Below, piece after piece: positions 9,770 to 18,551 of a DNA stretch of 64,000 nt (within the stretch, counting starts at the first letter, position 1; each line of letters starts with the position of its first letter). The position numbers were made by a program, and so were the translations under genes. Below the pieces are notes generated by a model. That model searched no databases. It was not told the DNA's origin and saw nothing but the letters and a program-made list of their open reading frames with translations. Origin of the DNA: Staphylococcus sp. 17KM0847 (lineage in GTDB: Bacteria; Bacillota; Bacilli; Staphylococcales; Staphylococcaceae). Where the stretch lies: NCBI RefSeq assembly GCF_013463155.1, contig NZ_CP040781.1:1922001-1986000 (forward strand). The letters are read 5' to 3'.

Positions 9770-11098
9770 ATGGTTGTTATTCATACATCACTCGGTTCCA
9801 TTCGCGGTCAACGACAAAACGATTATGACGTCTTTAAAGGCATTCCTTATGCACAACCACCTTTAGGTTCATTGCGCTTTAAACACGCTCAACCTATTGA
9901 TCAACCTTGGTCAAGTGAGTTAGATGCGACGCAGTTTGGTGCGATACCTATTCAGCCTTTTAACACACTTGAAAACTTTTTCTCAATTCAACATCTCACT
10001 CATTCACAGCACGAAGACTGTCTAACACTGAATATTTGGCGCCCACATATCAAACCGAATGATAATCTTCTACCTGTTATCTTATATTTGTATGGTGGAA
10101 GTTTCGTCAATGGTCATAGTGCACAATACCTTTATCAAGGAGAAATGATTGTCAAACAGGCACCTGTCATTGTGGTGACATGTAACTATCGGCTCGGCGC
10201 ACTTGGATTTCTTGATTGGTCTGCAATTCATCCTGAGTGGGATAAGAATAACGGATTATCCGATCAACAATGTGCTTTACATTGGATTCATCATCATATT
10301 GCTGCATTTGGTGGCGATCCCTCTCGTATTACATTAATGGGACAATCTGCAGGTGCAATGAGTGTTCAAGCATTACTCCAATCTTCCGAAACATCACACC
10401 TTATTCACAATGCGGTTATGTTAAGTGGCATTCTTCAACCTGACACACCACACGATGGTCAGTATAAAGCCCATGAATTTCAAGCACTCAAAGATGCGCT
10501 ATTCCCAGATATACAATGGCAAGACTTATGCAGCGAAGACATTTTAAAATTAATGACAAAACATCAACAACAATACGGCAAATCAAAAGGATTAGAGTTA
10601 CTCTATCAACCTATTCTATTACTGGATAAGACATCTGTTTACACGCTCCCAACCTTTATCGGTGTAACAACCTCAGAAGGTGACATCTATATCAAAAATG
10701 AACATAAAAAATTAGCCCCTCAACAATTTCAGCGTATCACTGAACGTGCAGGGCTAAATGTACCAAACTTAATGGATATTCAAACTGCGCAACAACAACG
10801 TGACTATATTACAAAACATTATTTTCATGAGCCGTTGCAAAAATATATCAATCACTTAAATCACACTCAAAATATTTACACATATACTTTCTCTTGGTCA
10901 TATCCATTACATCCTGATTTTCGTAGCGCTTATCATATTTTAGACGTTCTATTTTGGTTCGGTCGTCTTGATATTCTAGAAAGCCATGGCGTTCCTATTA
11001 CACCACATATTCAACAACTCAGCCAACATATGATTGCAGACCTCACCTACTTTGTCTACCATAGCGAATTACCAAATAAACATATGGATTACAAATAA
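9770..11098 (+). CDS. Type-B carboxylesterase (PnbA-like alpha/beta hydrolase)
   Basis: A 442-residue esterase with the features of the type-B carboxylesterase family: FKGIPYAQPPLG near residue 25, the first disulfide-region motif EDCLTLNIW (residue ~82), the oxyanion-hole GG at 109-110 and nucleophile Ser193 in LMGQSAGAMS. The acidic residue is probably in TTSEGD and the catalytic His in SAYHILDV. It hydrolyses carboxylic esters in the cytoplasm; there is no signal peptide and the natural substrate is unknown. The family usually runs to 480-500 residues, so this copy is slightly short at the C-terminus. A GAGGAG site precedes the ATG. It is a single-gene unit diverging from mccA, with a large hairpin terminator after it. 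Confidence 0.85.
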   Translation: MVVIHTSLGSIRGQRQNDYDVFKGIPYAQPPLGSLRFKHAQPIDQPWSSELDATQFGAIPIQPFNTLENFFSIQHLTHSQHEDCLTLNIWRPHIKPNDNLLPVILYLYGGSFVNGHSAQYLYQGEMIVKQAPVIVVTCNYRLGALGFLDWSAIHPEWDKNNGLSDQQCALHWIHHHIAAFGGDPSRITLMGQSAGAMSVQALLQSSETSHLIHNAVMLSGILQPDTPHDGQYKAHEFQALKDALFPDIQWQDLCSEDILKLMTKHQQQYGKSKGLELLYQPILLLDKTSVYTLPTFIGVTTSEGDIYIKNEHKKLAPQQFQRITERAGLNVPNLMDIQTAQQQRDYITKHYFHEPLQKYINHLNHTQNIYTYTFSWSYPLHPDFRSAYHILDVLFWFGRLDILESHGVPITPHIQQLSQHMIADLTYFVYHSELPNKHMDYK

Positions 11099-11147
11099 AA
11101 ACGTGATGTATACTCTCACACTTTATAACTGCACACCATATAATTAT

Positions 11148-11202
11148 CGGGAGTGAGACTAAGAAAGCTTTTGGCAAAAACGCGCTTTCTGTCCCGCTCC
11201 CG
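11148..11202. terminator. Bidirectional hairpin terminator, dispersed-palindrome family
   Basis: CGGGAGTGAGAC pairs with GTCCCGCTCCCG, with an inner AGAAAGC/GCTTTCT stem and an A/T-rich loop. It lies between the convergent esterase and NSS transporter genes. Related hairpins occur at 17133, 38221, 40245 and 58243. Confidence 0.7.
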
Positions 11203-11228
11203 AATGACTTTAATAATTGATAGCGACA

Positions 11229-12557
11229 CTATATCAATTGTAAAATGAATACTGCTAAAATAACGAAAGGTAATATGAATTTAATGAGTATGTACCATGG
11301 ATAAAACAACTTAAATGTATCTCGACCAAATCCCTGTATAAGTAAATCCTTATCAAGAAGTTGACCAACAACCAATGTTGTCGCAAGCGCACCGAGTGGC
11401 ATCAATAAATTAGATACTAAGAAGTCCATATTATCAAATATTGTACCTGCACCAAACTGTATATGGCTTAATGATCCAAACGATAACATAGCTGGAATAC
11501 TAATGATTAGTACGGCAAAACTTGTTAACAATGCAACACGTGAGCGCTTAGCATTATCATTACGCGTTAAATTCGAAACATTTAATTCTAGCAATGAAAT
11601 TGAAGATGTTAAAGCTGCAAATAAAAATAACACTAGAAAAATGACATAAAACAGTGTCCCAAATTGCATTTTCGCAAATACTAATGGAAGTACTTTGAAC
11701 AGTAACCCCGGTCCTTCTGTGGGTTCATATCCAAATGCTTGTAATGCTGGAAAGATAGCTAACCCAGCTAAGACAGAGATGAAAATATTCATCACAACAA
11801 TAGTGAGCGCTGAGGATTTAATCGTCATTTCTTTAGAAGCATAACTGGCATATGTAATCATACCTGTCGTACCTAGTGATAGTGCAAAGAAAGATTGACC
11901 GAGCGCAAAAAGCATAGACTCCATCGTAATATCACTTACACGGGGTTGCATTAAATAACGTACACCTTCCATTGCACCTTCCAATGACAATGCCTTTGCG
12001 ACAATGACAAGTAAAAAGATAAAAAGTAGCGGAATCATAATTTTCGATGCTTTTTCCAGTCCTTTTTGTACGCCTAACATCACGATGACACATGTTAAGC
12101 CAATAAAAATAAACTGCCCCATAATCGTATAAACAGGGTTGCTAATAATCTGCTCAAACTGAATATCTTTCAAACCAGATGGCAAAACATGTAATAATTG
12201 CATTAATACTATGCCGATATAAATGACAATCCAACCACCAATAACACTATAAAAACCAAATAACACAAAAACGGCAATGTTCCCATTCCAACCGATAATA
12301 TTAAGCCATTTCTTTCCTGTAAGTTTACTATAAATCTCTGTTGTATATGTACGTCCTACCTTCCCCACAATAAATTCCATTATAAGTAACGGTAGTCCGA
12401 CTAATATTGTAAATACTAGAAACATCAATAAAAATGCGCCGCCACCATACATACCTGCCATGTATGGAAACTTCCACATTGCACCAAGACCGATGGCAGA
12501 ACCTGCACTTGCCAATATAAATCCTGTTGATGTTTTCCATTGTGATTCTTTCCGCAA
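11229..12557 (-). CDS. Sodium-dependent transporter of the NSS/SNF family
   Basis: This is a 442-residue membrane protein with about 11-12 hydrophobic segments. TM1 carries the NSS signature SAGSAIGLGAMWKFPY near residue 18, which forms part of the Na+ and substrate site in LeuT-type transporters. It should import an amino acid or similar solute with Na+; bacterial members cannot be assigned a substrate by sequence. The start is a TTG at 12557 preceded by AAAGGGTG. It is a single-gene unit, convergent with the esterase. Confidence 0.87.
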   Translation of the reverse strand: MRKESQWKTSTGFILASAGSAIGLGAMWKFPYMAGMYGGGAFLLMFLVFTILVGLPLLIMEFIVGKVGRTYTTEIYSKLTGKKWLNIIGWNGNIAVFVLFGFYSVIGGWIVIYIGIVLMQLLHVLPSGLKDIQFEQIISNPVYTIMGQFIFIGLTCVIVMLGVQKGLEKASKIMIPLLFIFLLVIVAKALSLEGAMEGVRYLMQPRVSDITMESMLFALGQSFFALSLGTTGMITYASYASKEMTIKSSALTIVVMNIFISVLAGLAIFPALQAFGYEPTEGPGLLFKVLPLVFAKMQFGTLFYVIFLVLFLFAALTSSISLLELNVSNLTRNDNAKRSRVALLTSFAVLIISIPAMLSFGSLSHIQFGAGTIFDNMDFLVSNLLMPLGALATTLVVGQLLDKDLLIQGFGRDTFKLFYPWYILIKFILPFVILAVFILQLI

Positions 12558-12747
12558 AATTTTTCACCCTTTCTACGTTAAAGCGTTAAAGTGATTTGGA
12601 TAGTAATTGTTAGGACTATATCATACTATAAAGAACACCGCAATAAACTACAATCCTTTTAGAACAAAAATATTATGAAAATTCTGTGCAAATATTGAAT
12701 ATCCAAATACTTTTGGTATGATTAAATTGAATAAAGAGGTGAAAAAT

Positions 12748-12939
12748 ATGGCACAAAAGATAAAAGAACGCATTTACCTTATTGTGATTATCGCAAGTAC
12801 ATTGTGTGCATTATCGTCTGTATTGTTTAACTTGAGTCCTGCAGTTACTGCAACTGTAACATTTCTATCTGTCTTTATCTTTGCAGTACTCTATTTTATC
12901 GTACCGACAACAGACCATAATAATAAACGTGTCAAATAA
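12748..12939 (+). CDS. Small membrane protein, two hydrophobic segments
   Basis: A 63-residue protein with a basic N-terminus and two membrane segments, at about residues 10-28 and 33-52, ending in a polar tail. I chose the ATG at 12748 because GAGGTG lies 6-7 bases upstream; an in-frame ATG at 12718 has no such site. I do not recognise a family and assign no function. It is transcribed alone and followed by a strong shared terminator. Confidence 0.55.
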   Translation: MAQKIKERIYLIVIIASTLCALSSVLFNLSPAVTATVTFLSVFIFAVLYFIVPTTDHNNKRVK

Positions 12940-12958
12940 TAACTACAAAATCATCATA

Positions 12959-13006
12959 AAAAGACGACACATTTTGAAATAATTATCAAAATGTGCCGTT
13001 TTTTTA
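12959..13006. terminator. Bidirectional terminator between convergent genes
   Basis: GACGACACATTTTGA pairs with TCAAAATGTGCCGTTT around a short AT loop, with A and T runs on either side. It serves the small membrane protein (+) and the PPDK regulator (-); the latter's stop codon overlaps the T run. Confidence 0.85.
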
Positions 13007-13810
13007 TTTTTGTAAATATTTCTCAATATAAAACGCAGACTCTTCAATCGAACGATATTCTGTATTAATCACTATTGCATTCAAGCGATCAAAAATTTCT
13101 TCTGCATACGCGAGCTCTTGTTTAATACGTGCCAAGTCATTGTAATATGCTTTTCCAGAAATCCCAAGCACTTTCACACGCTCAGTTCGTATATTCATGA
13201 TATATTGCGGACTTGCTGTTAAACCAAAGACTTTAAGATGCTTTTGCTTGAATACTTCATCTGGAATTTTGACTTCAGGCACGAGAGGAATATTCGCAAC
13301 TTTGTACCCCTTGTTTGCTAAATACATACTCAGTGGTGTCTTTGATGTACGTGAAACACCCAAAATTAACGCATCCGCTTCTCCAATATCTGTAAAATGT
13401 TTACCATCATCATATTTCACAGAATACTCAATAGCTTCAATACGCTTGAAATAATCATCGTCCATTTTCCGTATCATACCTGTCTCTGATGTCGGAGCGA
13501 TACCTGTCTTTTCTTGTACAAACCCCATCAATTCCGACATATAATCCACATAAGGAATCCCGTGTTCTACTGCATAAGCCTTTCCCATATTATTGTAATG
13601 ACGCGAGACAATTGTTGTTACCACAATCGCACCTTTTGTCACAGCAAGTTCCAATATACGATACAAGTCTTCTTCATTATTAATGAATGGAAACTTTTTG
13701 ATTTCAATTTGCTCAAGATTAGGAAACTGTCCCATCACCGCATGTGTCATACGTTGTGCCGTTTCTCCTAAAGAGTCTGACACAATGAATATTGTTAACT
13801 GCTTACTCAC
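13004..13810 (-). CDS. Pyruvate, phosphate dikinase regulatory protein (DUF299, bifunctional kinase/phosphorylase)
   Basis: Members of this family inactivate PPDK by ADP-dependent phosphorylation of its active-site threonine and reactivate it by phosphate-dependent dephosphorylation. The 268-residue product begins VSKQLTIFIVSDSLGET, typical of the family, and has the P-loop-like motif GVSRTSKTPLS near residue 155. I chose the GTG at 13810: AGAGAGG lies 9 bases upstream and it avoids the overlap with ppdK that the longer frame would give. It lies 16 bases downstream of ppdK, its expected target, so the two form an operon. Confidence 0.9.
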   Translation of the reverse strand: MSKQLTIFIVSDSLGETAQRMTHAVMGQFPNLEQIEIKKFPFINNEEDLYRILELAVTKGAIVVTTIVSRHYNNMGKAYAVEHGIPYVDYMSELMGFVQEKTGIAPTSETGMIRKMDDDYFKRIEAIEYSVKYDDGKHFTDIGEADALILGVSRTSKTPLSMYLANKGYKVANIPLVPEVKIPDEVFKQKHLKVFGLTASPQYIMNIRTERVKVLGISGKAYYNDLARIKQELAYAEEIFDRLNAIVINTEYRSIEESAFYIEKYLQK

Positions 13811-13826
13811 ACATACCTCGTCCTCT

Positions 13827-16439
13827 CTAAACCTCGCTTTGTGCTGCTGCCAACATCGCACCCGGTACTCTAAATGGTGAACATGATACATAATCAATAT
13901 CTAAGCCATTAAAATAACGGATAGACTTAGGGTCACCGCCTAGCTCTCCACAAACGCCTATTTTAATATTTAGATTGACTTCTTTCGCTTTTTCTACTGC
14001 GATGCGAATCAATGCACCGACACCATCCACATCAATAGTTTGGAATGGATCTACTTTTAAAATTGCATTTGTTACATACTCATTAATAAACTTGCCGGCA
14101 TCATCACGTGAGAAGCCGTATGTTAATTGTGTTAAATCATTTGTACCAAAGCTAAAGAAGTCACATACTTCTGCTAAATCATTTGCAATCAAGCATGCTC
14201 GAGGTGTTTCAATCATTGTACCGATTAAATAAGATAGTGTTTGTCCTGTTTCTTGAGCAATACGATCAATACATTCCACAATCTGTGTCTTCAATATTTT
14301 AAACTCTTCAACTGTAGAAACAAGTGGTACCATAATTTCCGGATGACATTCAATACCTTCTGCTTTCAGACGTGCAACACTTCCCATAATGGCTTCCGCT
14401 TGCATCACATATAATTCAGGATAAGTAATCGCTAGTCGACAACCACGATGTCCAAGCATCGGATTTGTTTCATGTAATTCTGCGATACGTTTATTGAGCT
14501 GTTGCTCTGAAATATTAAGTTGTTCTGCAACATTGCGAACTTCCACGTCACCTTTTGGTAAAAATTCATGTAATGGTGGGTCTAATAAACGGACAATCGT
14601 TGGTCGTTCACCAGATAAGCGGAATATTTGTTCAAAATCTTCTGTTTGGTAACCTCTTATTTTATTTAATGCTTGCATACGCGCTTCTCGATCGGATGAT
14701 AGAATAAAGCGACGCATCTCTACTAAGCGTTCCGCACCAAAAAACATATGTTCCGTGCGCACAAGACCTATACCTGTTGCATTAAATTGATAACCTGATT
14801 CAATATCAGTCTTTGTTTCAGCATTCATTCGTACTTTTAATCTTGCTACTTCTTCAGTCCATTGCATAAACTGGTCGAAAGCTTCACTATTTTCAGCATG
14901 TGTTGTTTCAATGGCACCAACATAAATATCACCATTCGCACCATCTACTGACACTTCATCATGTTCATGAATTTTACCACCTGAGTAAGTAACAACTTTA
15001 TTCACTGTATCTATTTCTAAATCGGAACATCCTGTAACACAGCATTTACCCATGCCTCGAGCTACAACCGCTGCATGAGATGTCATACCACCATGTGTTG
15101 TAACAATCGCTTCACTCGCAATCATCCCCTCAATATCTTCAGGTGATGTTTCTGGACGCATTAAAATAACTTTCTCCCCTTGTTCAGCGCATAACTTTGC
15201 ATCTTCAGCTGAAAAAACAACACGTCCAGTTGCTGCACCCGGACTTGCCGGTAAACCTGCTTTCGAAATAACTTCTGCAGCATTTAATGCTTCTTCTTCA
15301 AATGTCGGATGTAGCAATGTATCAATAGACTTAACATCTACTTTTGTTACAGCTTCTTTCTTATTCAATACTCCTTCTTCTACAAGGTCTACTGCAATTT
15401 GAATTGCCGCTTTAGCAGTACGTTTACCATTACGCGTTTGTAAGATATAAAGTTGCTCATTCTCAATTGTGAATTCAATATCCTGCATATCTTTATAATG
15501 TGCCTCAAGCTGTTCTGATACCTTCACAAACGCCTCATGTACATGTGGTAATTGGGCCTTAAGCGTCGCAATATCCTGAGGTGTACGAATACCGGCAACA
15601 ACATCTTCTCCTTGTGCATTTAGCAAATACTCCCCAAATAACTTTGCCTCACCTGTTACTGGATTACGTGTAAATGCAACACCCGTTCCACTTTTTGAGC
15701 CACTATTGCCGAATACCATCTCTTGTACATTAACAGCTGTGCCTATGTCATGTGGGATATCATTGAGCTCACGATATACACGAGCACGATCATTATCCCA
15801 TGACTTAAACACCGCTTCTACCGCTTCCAATAGCTGATGAATCGGTTCTTGCGGAAATGGCTTATATACCTCTTCTATATAGACTTCTTTATAGTGCTGA
15901 CAGATGACTTTTAAATCTTCTGCTGGAATATCTGCATCATTATCATATCCGTGTTCTCGCTTATATTGATTAAAATATGTATCAAATGACGTCATAGGAA
16001 TGTTATAAACAACTTCTCCAAACATTTGAAGTAAACGGCGATAACAATCATAAGCAAAACGTGCATCATTGGTCTTCTGTGCTAATTTCTCAACATTCTC
16101 ATCATTTAAACCTAGATTTAAGATTGTATCCATCATACCCGGCATCGAAATTTTAGCACCACTTCGTACAGAAACAAGTAGTAAGTTGTCATCTGAGGAA
16201 AAAGCTTTACCTGTACGCTCAGAAAAAGCATCTAATTGCACTTGTATTTGTTGTTTGACTTCTTCAGACAATGCTTGACCACGTTGTAGATAATCAATAC
16301 ATGCTTCCGTGGTAATTGTAAAACCATCAGGTACTGGAAGACCTAATCGCTTCATCTCTGATAGATTCGCACCTTTACCACCTAACAAGTCTTTCAAATC
16401 TTTGTGACCTTCATCAAAAGCATAGACTAACTTTGCCAT
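13827..16439 (-). CDS. ppdK: Pyruvate, phosphate dikinase
   Basis: It interconverts pyruvate + ATP + Pi with PEP + AMP + PPi. The 870-residue product has the family length and domain order: an N-terminal nucleotide-binding domain (GGKGANLSEM near residue 20), the central phosphohistidine domain with catalytic His in GGMTSHAAVVARG (about residue 455), and the C-terminal PEP/pyruvate TIM barrel (GTNDLTQ, and CGELGGDP near the end). The TSH motif contains both the catalytic His and the Thr phosphorylated by the downstream regulator. A perfectly spaced large palindrome upstream may be an operator. PPDK is not universal in staphylococci and could allow growth on gluconeogenic carbon. Confidence 0.95.
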   Translation of the reverse strand: MAKLVYAFDEGHKDLKDLLGGKGANLSEMKRLGLPVPDGFTITTEACIDYLQRGQALSEEVKQQIQVQLDAFSERTGKAFSSDDNLLLVSVRSGAKISMPGMMDTILNLGLNDENVEKLAQKTNDARFAYDCYRRLLQMFGEVVYNIPMTSFDTYFNQYKREHGYDNDADIPAEDLKVICQHYKEVYIEEVYKPFPQEPIHQLLEAVEAVFKSWDNDRARVYRELNDIPHDIGTAVNVQEMVFGNSGSKSGTGVAFTRNPVTGEAKLFGEYLLNAQGEDVVAGIRTPQDIATLKAQLPHVHEAFVKVSEQLEAHYKDMQDIEFTIENEQLYILQTRNGKRTAKAAIQIAVDLVEEGVLNKKEAVTKVDVKSIDTLLHPTFEEEALNAAEVISKAGLPASPGAATGRVVFSAEDAKLCAEQGEKVILMRPETSPEDIEGMIASEAIVTTHGGMTSHAAVVARGMGKCCVTGCSDLEIDTVNKVVTYSGGKIHEHDEVSVDGANGDIYVGAIETTHAENSEAFDQFMQWTEEVARLKVRMNAETKTDIESGYQFNATGIGLVRTEHMFFGAERLVEMRRFILSSDREARMQALNKIRGYQTEDFEQIFRLSGERPTIVRLLDPPLHEFLPKGDVEVRNVAEQLNISEQQLNKRIAELHETNPMLGHRGCRLAITYPELYVMQAEAIMGSVARLKAEGIECHPEIMVPLVSTVEEFKILKTQIVECIDRIAQETGQTLSYLIGTMIETPRACLIANDLAEVCDFFSFGTNDLTQLTYGFSRDDAGKFINEYVTNAILKVDPFQTIDVDGVGALIRIAVEKAKEVNLNIKIGVCGELGGDPKSIRYFNGLDIDYVSCSPFRVPGAMLAAAQSEV

Positions 16440-16460
16440 ACTAGTTCACCTCATAAAATT

Positions 16461-16498
16461 TAATGTGTCATACTAATATATAAAAGTATGTCACATTA
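16461..16498 (-). promoter_or_regulatory. Operator-like palindrome upstream of ppdK
   Basis: Two 14-base arms, TAATGTGTCATACT and AGTATGTCACATTA, match at 13 of 14 positions as inverted repeats around a 10-base AT centre that includes TATATAAA. The position just upstream of the ppdK start suggests a repressor site overlapping the promoter; the protein is unknown. Confidence 0.5.
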
Positions 16499-16618
16499 AT
16501 ACAGAAATGACAATTAAAAATGTCTTATATTATAAAAAGTTATCACTTCTATCGAATTAAATCATAAAAAAACAGCACAATAACTTTTAAACACATTGTT
16601 ATCGTACCGCTCGACTCA

Positions 16619-17077
16619 TTATATATTTAACATATGCCAATTATACTCGTTATACACTTGAATACCGTGATATTGTAATAATGCTGTCGTCACACCCATA
16701 CCTGCTTTTTTCATCCCTTGAAATCCACCATCATATATTTCTGTACTCCCACATGATGGACTGCCTTCTTTTAAAATCACTGTATCAATATTGTAGGATT
16801 GAAGTAATGCTAATGCGCGTTGTGCCCCTAGTGTGAAAGCATCTGTCACATCATGATTGGACACAGTTTTTACACGCTTTTGCCCTTTCCAGACAGACAT
16901 ACCGTCACCATCTACTATTTCAGAAGGTTCACGTGGTGTAGACAGCCCACCTAAAACCTCTGGACATATTGGAACTGCACGCCCCTCATCTACCAATTGT
17001 TGTAGTTCTTTTTGGCGCTTATGCCCTCCATCATACCGAACTTCATGTCCTATTAAACATGCACTGACACCAATCAC
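16619..17077 (-). CDS. DUF523 family protein
   Basis: A 152-residue protein with the conserved Cys motifs of DUF523 (YbbK-like): SACLIG at the N-terminus, PICPEVLGGL near residue 36 and EGSPSCGS near 103. Three or four conserved cysteines suggest a metal or Fe-S centre, but the biochemical role of the family is not established. The start is GTG, preceded by an AGGAGG-rich stretch. It is a stand-alone gene upstream of, and in the same direction as, ppdK. Confidence 0.8.
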   Translation of the reverse strand: MIGVSACLIGHEVRYDGGHKRQKELQQLVDEGRAVPICPEVLGGLSTPREPSEIVDGDGMSVWKGQKRVKTVSNHDVTDAFTLGAQRALALLQSYNIDTVILKEGSPSCGSTEIYDGGFQGMKKAGMGVTTALLQYHGIQVYNEYNWHMLNI

Positions 17078-17132
17078 TACTCCTCACCTCCTACTGTATT
17101 ACTTTCTATTATGACACAACATAAAGAAAACA

Positions 17133-17172
17133 GGACTAAGCATACTCACTTTTGAAAAAGCTTTCTTAGTCC
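17133..17172. terminator. Hairpin of the dispersed-palindrome family
   Basis: GGACTAAG pairs with CTTAGTCC around an A/T-rich loop containing TTTTGAAAAAGCTTTC. The following 17190-17230 resembles the second module found beside the hairpin at 40245 (AAAAGTTTGTTAAAACAC compared with AAAACGTTTATTAAAACG). Confidence 0.6.
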
Positions 17173-17309
17173 CGCCTCGGCAATAATAGTCCAAAGTAAA
17201 AAGTTTGTTAAAACACACCTTCACTTCAGATATTTACTCACTTATTTAAAAAATCGACTATATCCTAGCCTGTTGTTATAAGAGCTATATGAATTTGACT
17301 CAATACAAC

Positions 17310-17498
17310 CTATGATTGATGTTGCTTTTTAAAATTAAATGGCGTAATCGGATTAAAAGTCCAAGTTATTAATAAACCCACTAATGCTGACATACCTGCA
17401 ATCTGAAACCATTCAATATTGCTTGCAAGAAAACCCGCAATGGAAAAGCCAATAAAACTCAATAATGTTGTCATAAAAAAAGTCATGACCATCTTCAC
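17310..17498 (-). CDS. Small two-TM membrane protein
   Basis: A 62-residue protein with two hydrophobic segments (about residues 3-22 and 29-46) and a polar C-terminal tail. The GTG at 17498 is chosen because AAGGAGG lies 9 bases upstream; the longer frame to 17534 would run through that site. I do not recognise the family and assign no function. It marks the boundary between the housekeeping side and the accessory block. Confidence 0.55.
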   Translation of the reverse strand: MKMVMTFFMTTLLSFIGFSIAGFLASNIEWFQIAGMSALVGLLITWTFNPITPFNFKKQHQS

Positions 17499-17903
17499 TT
17501 TACATATCCTCCTTAGTTTGAATCCAATCAACAATTGCTACTCGAAGATTGAATATGCATAATAAAATCGCATTTAATTCGACCGGGGAAGTCTAACATT
17601 AAATGCGTCATCATATTGCTATTGTTGAAAACAAGACATTAAAAACACTTACTTTAAAGTATCTTCTGTCCCATACTCACATATTAAAGTAACTCTAAAA
17701 TTATGCATATCCTGTCTTAAACCATCATACACTGTAACATACACGATTCACTTTTGGAAGCTTTCTGCACATAAAAAATACCTGTTGACTCAACTTATAT
17801 CACCAGTATCCGTTCATTATATCGAAACATAAAAATAGGCTATCTATTAAATAAAATCTACACCTTGACCAATACAGTGAAAAAATTAATTTGAATACAC
17901 GAT
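17499..17903. other. Gene-free stretch beside the toxin-antitoxin-chaperone operon
   Basis: No supported gene. One inverted repeat (GCATTTAAT/ATTAAATGC at about 17571-17608, 19-base loop) could be a weak terminator for the operon arriving from the right, but it lacks a T run. The rest is AT-rich without visible order. Confidence 0.4.
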
Positions 17904-18323
17904 TCAATCCACAAATCTAATGCCATCTTCTTCTCTTAACATTTTCACAACATTAATAATTGGCAATGTAAAGTGGGGATATGTGTGGCTTCTTGCCGTT
18001 AAGTCACTGATAATTGTTCGAACATATGGATATAAAATAGCAATCGCATTTGAACTCAGCAATTCATCAAATGTAACACCTTCACCTTCTTCTGGGTTAT
18101 ATTCAAAAACACCGACAATAGCAACCTCAACAAGATAAACCGGATTCTCTAAATCATAATTCATTTCAACATCTATTTTAACAACTGCACTTTGATCCTT
18201 TTTAGAAATTTCAACAGAAATATGCGGGTCCATTTCAATCCCATCTTCTTCAGGAATATAATTAGGATTTCCTTTGAATAACATCTTATCAACGATAAAG
18301 TTTTTAAGCTTCAATCCTGCCAT
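17904..18323 (-). CDS. SecB-like chaperone of a toxin-antitoxin-chaperone operon
   Basis: A 139-residue protein that follows the SecB fold pattern: alternating strands (HISVEISK, AVVKIDVEM, LVEVAIVGVFEYN), then ILYPYVRTIISDLTARS and a C-terminal helix beginning LPIINVV. SecB itself is a proteobacterial export chaperone; Gram-positive copies are mostly partners of toxin-antitoxin pairs, where they protect the antitoxin. Its ATG overlaps the antitoxin stop by one base (TAATG), so translation is coupled. It is third in the operon toxin-antitoxin-chaperone, the order of E. coli CmdTAC. The family call rests on my pattern recognition, not on a profile search. Confidence 0.7.
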   Translation of the reverse strand: MAGLKLKNFIVDKMLFKGNPNYIPEEDGIEMDPHISVEISKKDQSAVVKIDVEMNYDLENPVYLVEVAIVGVFEYNPEEGEGVTFDELLSSNAIAILYPYVRTIISDLTARSHTYPHFTLPIINVVKMLREEDGIRFVD

Positions 18324-18550
18324 TATGCAGCAACTCCTCGCTGACTATTTGGCGTAATATCATGATTCAATGTACATGTTATGTTAATCTCTCTATCTTT
18401 TTCATTTAATAACGTATCTACGTTCTTTCTGTAAGCACTCGCTTTATCTTCTACTAACTTTATACCCATGCGCTCTAAAAACACTTCGAATAATTCGTCA
18501 CTCATCTCCAAATTATTTATATCTAAAACTTCATCTAAAAAAATTTCCAT
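18323..18550 (-). CDS. Putative antitoxin of a toxin-antitoxin-chaperone operon
   Basis: A 75-residue acidic protein (MEIFLDEVLDINNLEM at the start) of unknown family. It lies between the putative toxin (one base away) and the SecB-like gene (one-base overlap), with AGAGGT in the end of the toxin gene as its ribosome site. Its size, position and coupling point to the antitoxin. In known systems of this type a C-terminal segment of the antitoxin is bound by the chaperone; the last ~25 residues here (HDITPNSQRGVAA at the end) would be the candidate segment. No DNA-binding motif is obvious. The function is inferred from context only. Confidence 0.55.
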   Translation of the reverse strand: MEIFLDEVLDINNLEMSDELFEVFLERMGIKLVEDKASAYRKNVDTLLNEKDREINITCTLNHDITPNSQRGVAA

Positions 18551-18551
18551 A

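Noticed and set aside
12328..12567. 79-codon minus-strand frame overlapping the start of the NSS transporter
   Set aside because: It lies in another frame over the clear transporter N-terminus and has no ribosome site of its own.
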